A stretch of DNA of 6,953 nucleotides from Thiomargarita sp. (GTDB lineage Bacteria > Pseudomonadota > Gammaproteobacteria > Beggiatoales > Beggiatoaceae), in the NCBI GenBank assembly GCA_020721025.1, contig DYNO01000169.1, positions 1 to 6,953 on the forward strand, given 5' to 3'. The position numbers and the translations under genes were made by a program. This document shows, one piece after another, positions 5,523 to 6,953 of this stretch. The notes under the pieces were generated by a model, which was not told where the DNA came from, did no database searches, and was given only the letters and a program-made list of their open reading frames with translations. The stretch's first letter is position 1, and each line of letters begins with the position of its first letter.

Positions 5523-6953
5523 ATGTCAATTCCATTTCAATACGCCGCATCGGGAGGTACGCTGCAACCCGATGATCCTTCGTATATTCCACGCCAAGCC
5601 GATATTGATTTGTATGAAACGCTGCAACGTGGGGAATATTGTTATGTGCTGAATAGCCGTCAAGTGGGCAAAAGTTCTTTAATCGTTCGCGCTGCCCGTC
5701 GTTTGCGAGAGGAAAATTTGAAAGTGGCGGTGCTTGAATTAACTAAATTGGGTTCGAGTGAAGTCAATGCAGAAAAGTGGTATCGCAGTTTGTTGGACAT
5801 CGTGGGCAGACAGTGGGGCAAGCGTACTGAATTGGTGGCTTTTTGGAATGAAAACAAAGAATTAGACCCGTTGTATCGGTTGATGCAAGCATTACAGCAC
5901 CTGGTCAGCAGTTGTTCGGATATTTTTATCATCTGTTTGGATGAAATCGACTGTGTGAAACCGTTGCCATTTTCGACCGATGGTTTTTTTGCCGCCATTC
6001 GTTCCTGTTTTAATGACCGAACGCAACAGCCTGATTTACAACGGCTGACTTTTTGTCTCGTGGGAGTAGTAACTCCTTCGGAATTAATCCAAGATGCGCG
6101 CCTGACTCCGTTTAACATTGGGCGACGCATTGTCTTGACCGATTTGACTTTACAGGAAATGCAACCGTTTGCTGCTGGATTGTTGCGAGAGCCTCAGGTT
6201 GCCGCGCCGTTGTTGCAACGGATTGAATATTGGACGAAAGGACATCCGTATTTAACGCAAAAATTGTGTCAGGCGGTGGCAAACGATGCAACGGTTATGA
6301 ATGCCGCGGGCGTAGATCGGGTCTGCGAAAGTTTATTTTTAGACAGTCGTTCACGAGATACGGAAAATAATTTGCAGCATGTTCGCACGATGTTGTTGCA
6401 GGGAAAAAGTGAGGAAGATCAAGCCGCTATTTTGGATTTGTATCGTCAAGTGCGCCGCACAAAACGGGTGAAAGATGATGATACCAATCCGATTATCAAT
6501 GTGTTACGCCTGTCTGGTTTGGTGAAGGTGTGGGAAAATTATTTGTGGGTACGCAATCATATTTATTTTCGAGTGTTTGATGAGGCGTGGATTACTGCCA
6601 ATTTACCCGACGCAGAGCAACAACGGCAACGGGCAGCACAACGACGTGGGTTTTTGCGAGGGTTGGGGATGTCTGCGGTTGTGGTGGCAGTGATGGCGGG
6701 ATTGACGCTGTGGGCAGTGGGGGCGCAACGCGAGGCAACTCGTCAGGAAGCAATTGCGATTAAGCAGAAAAATCTTGCGCTACAGGCGATCAATACTTTA
6801 ACGTATGACCAGATTGAAAAATTGTTAGCAGAAGCCCCCAATGCGAGACGATCCATCTTGGCTATTTTTCAAAGTAACATCAAAACGTTAGAAGCCATTT
6901 ACGCGCTTGCCCCAGAAGATTCCAAAGCCCAGCGGGAAAAATCGGTGAATCTC
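5523..6953 (+). CDS. AAA-like (AAA_35, STAND-type) ATPase with a membrane helix, 3' end cut by window
   Basis: The frame is open from the ATG at 5523 to the last base (477 codons, no stop), so this is the N-terminal part of a larger protein. The start has AAAGGA at 5511-5516 in front. Residues 5-40 (YAASGGTLQPDDPSYIPRQA) are the usual AAA_35 lead-in. Walker A is NSRQVGKSS at 44-52, with Asn in the first Gly position. Walker B is IFIICLDEID at 134-143. The sensor-like stretch LTFCLVGVVTPSELIQD is at 175-191, TPFNIGRR at 195-202 and KGHPYLTQKLC at 239-249. A winged-helix-like segment (VLRLSGLVKVW to VFDEAWI) follows at about 333-366. One transmembrane helix lies at about 380-401 after an Arg-rich stretch, suggesting a cytoplasmic ATPase. 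Residues 402-477 start helical, and APEDSKAQREKSVNL reads like the opening of a TPR array. The function is unknown; membrane-anchored signalling or defence switch is inference. The cyanobacterial-style homology suggests transfer. Confidence 0.85.
   Translation, partial: MSIPFQYAASGGTLQPDDPSYIPRQADIDLYETLQRGEYCYVLNSRQVGKSSLIVRAARRLREENLKVAVLELTKLGSSEVNAEKWYRSLLDIVGRQWGKRTELVAFWNENKELDPLYRLMQALQHLVSSCSDIFIICLDEIDCVKPLPFSTDGFFAAIRSCFNDRTQQPDLQRLTFCLVGVVTPSELIQDARLTPFNIGRRIVLTDLTLQEMQPFAAGLLREPQVAAPLLQRIEYWTKGHPYLTQKLCQAVANDATVMNAAGVDRVCESLFLDSRSRDTENNLQHVRTMLLQGKSEEDQAAILDLYRQVRRTKRVKDDDTNPIINVLRLSGLVKVWENYLWVRNHIYFRVFDEAWITANLPDAEQQRQRAAQRRGFLRGLGMSAVVVAVMAGLTLWAVGAQREATRQEAIAIKQKNLALQAINTLTYDQIEKLLAEAPNARRSILAIFQSNIKTLEAIYALAPEDSKAQREKSVNL

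Noticed and set aside
5660..6130. A 156-residue minus-strand open frame
   Set aside because: It lies entirely opposite the AAA-like gene that runs from 5523 to the window end. That gene has clear Walker motifs and a ribosome site, while the minus frame shows no recognisable motif.

Overview
The window looks like chromosomal DNA from a gammaproteobacterium, AT-leaning and compactly coded on the + strand. RsmJ is largely a gammaproteobacterial rRNA methyltransferase. The AAA_35-type ATPases and the CCCCCTAGCCCCC-class palindromic repeat are, from memory, typical of filamentous cyanobacteria and of large sulfur bacteria (Beggiatoa/Thioploca-type Thiotrichales). A Beggiatoa-like host fits both, but this is inference and not proved by the window.

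The left half (1-3751) is housekeeping and behaviour. It holds rsmJ (79-831), behind a possible upstream terminator and a candidate promoter so close to the ATG that the mRNA may be leaderless; a 4HB-HAMP-MCP chemoreceptor (best start 1126, end 3081); and bioD (3083-3751), which begins one base after the receptor stop and is probably co-transcribed and translationally coupled to it. No other biotin gene is visible.

The right half (3822-6953) is accessory in character. It carries two divergent AAA-like (PF14516/AAA_35, STAND-related) ATPases in tandem. The first (3822-5306, 494 aa) has a DUF4145/HEPN-like N-terminal domain joined to a complete AAA-like NTPase and a winged-helix-like tail. The second (5523 to beyond the window end) has an N-terminal AAA-like NTPase, a single transmembrane helix, and the beginning of what reads like a TPR-type C-terminal region. 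The second gene has no stop in the window. Between them lie a short stem-loop (5333-5361) and a 117-bp non-coding element with 22-bp near-perfect terminal inverted repeats (5372-5488), which looks like a MITE or related dispersed palindrome.

The candidate for an undescribed system is the pair of STAND-like genes. HEPN-like domains and STAND NTPases are recurrent parts of bacterial conflict (anti-phage or programmed-death) systems, but nothing in the window demonstrates that function here. No tRNA, rRNA, CRISPR array, transposase or integrase was seen.
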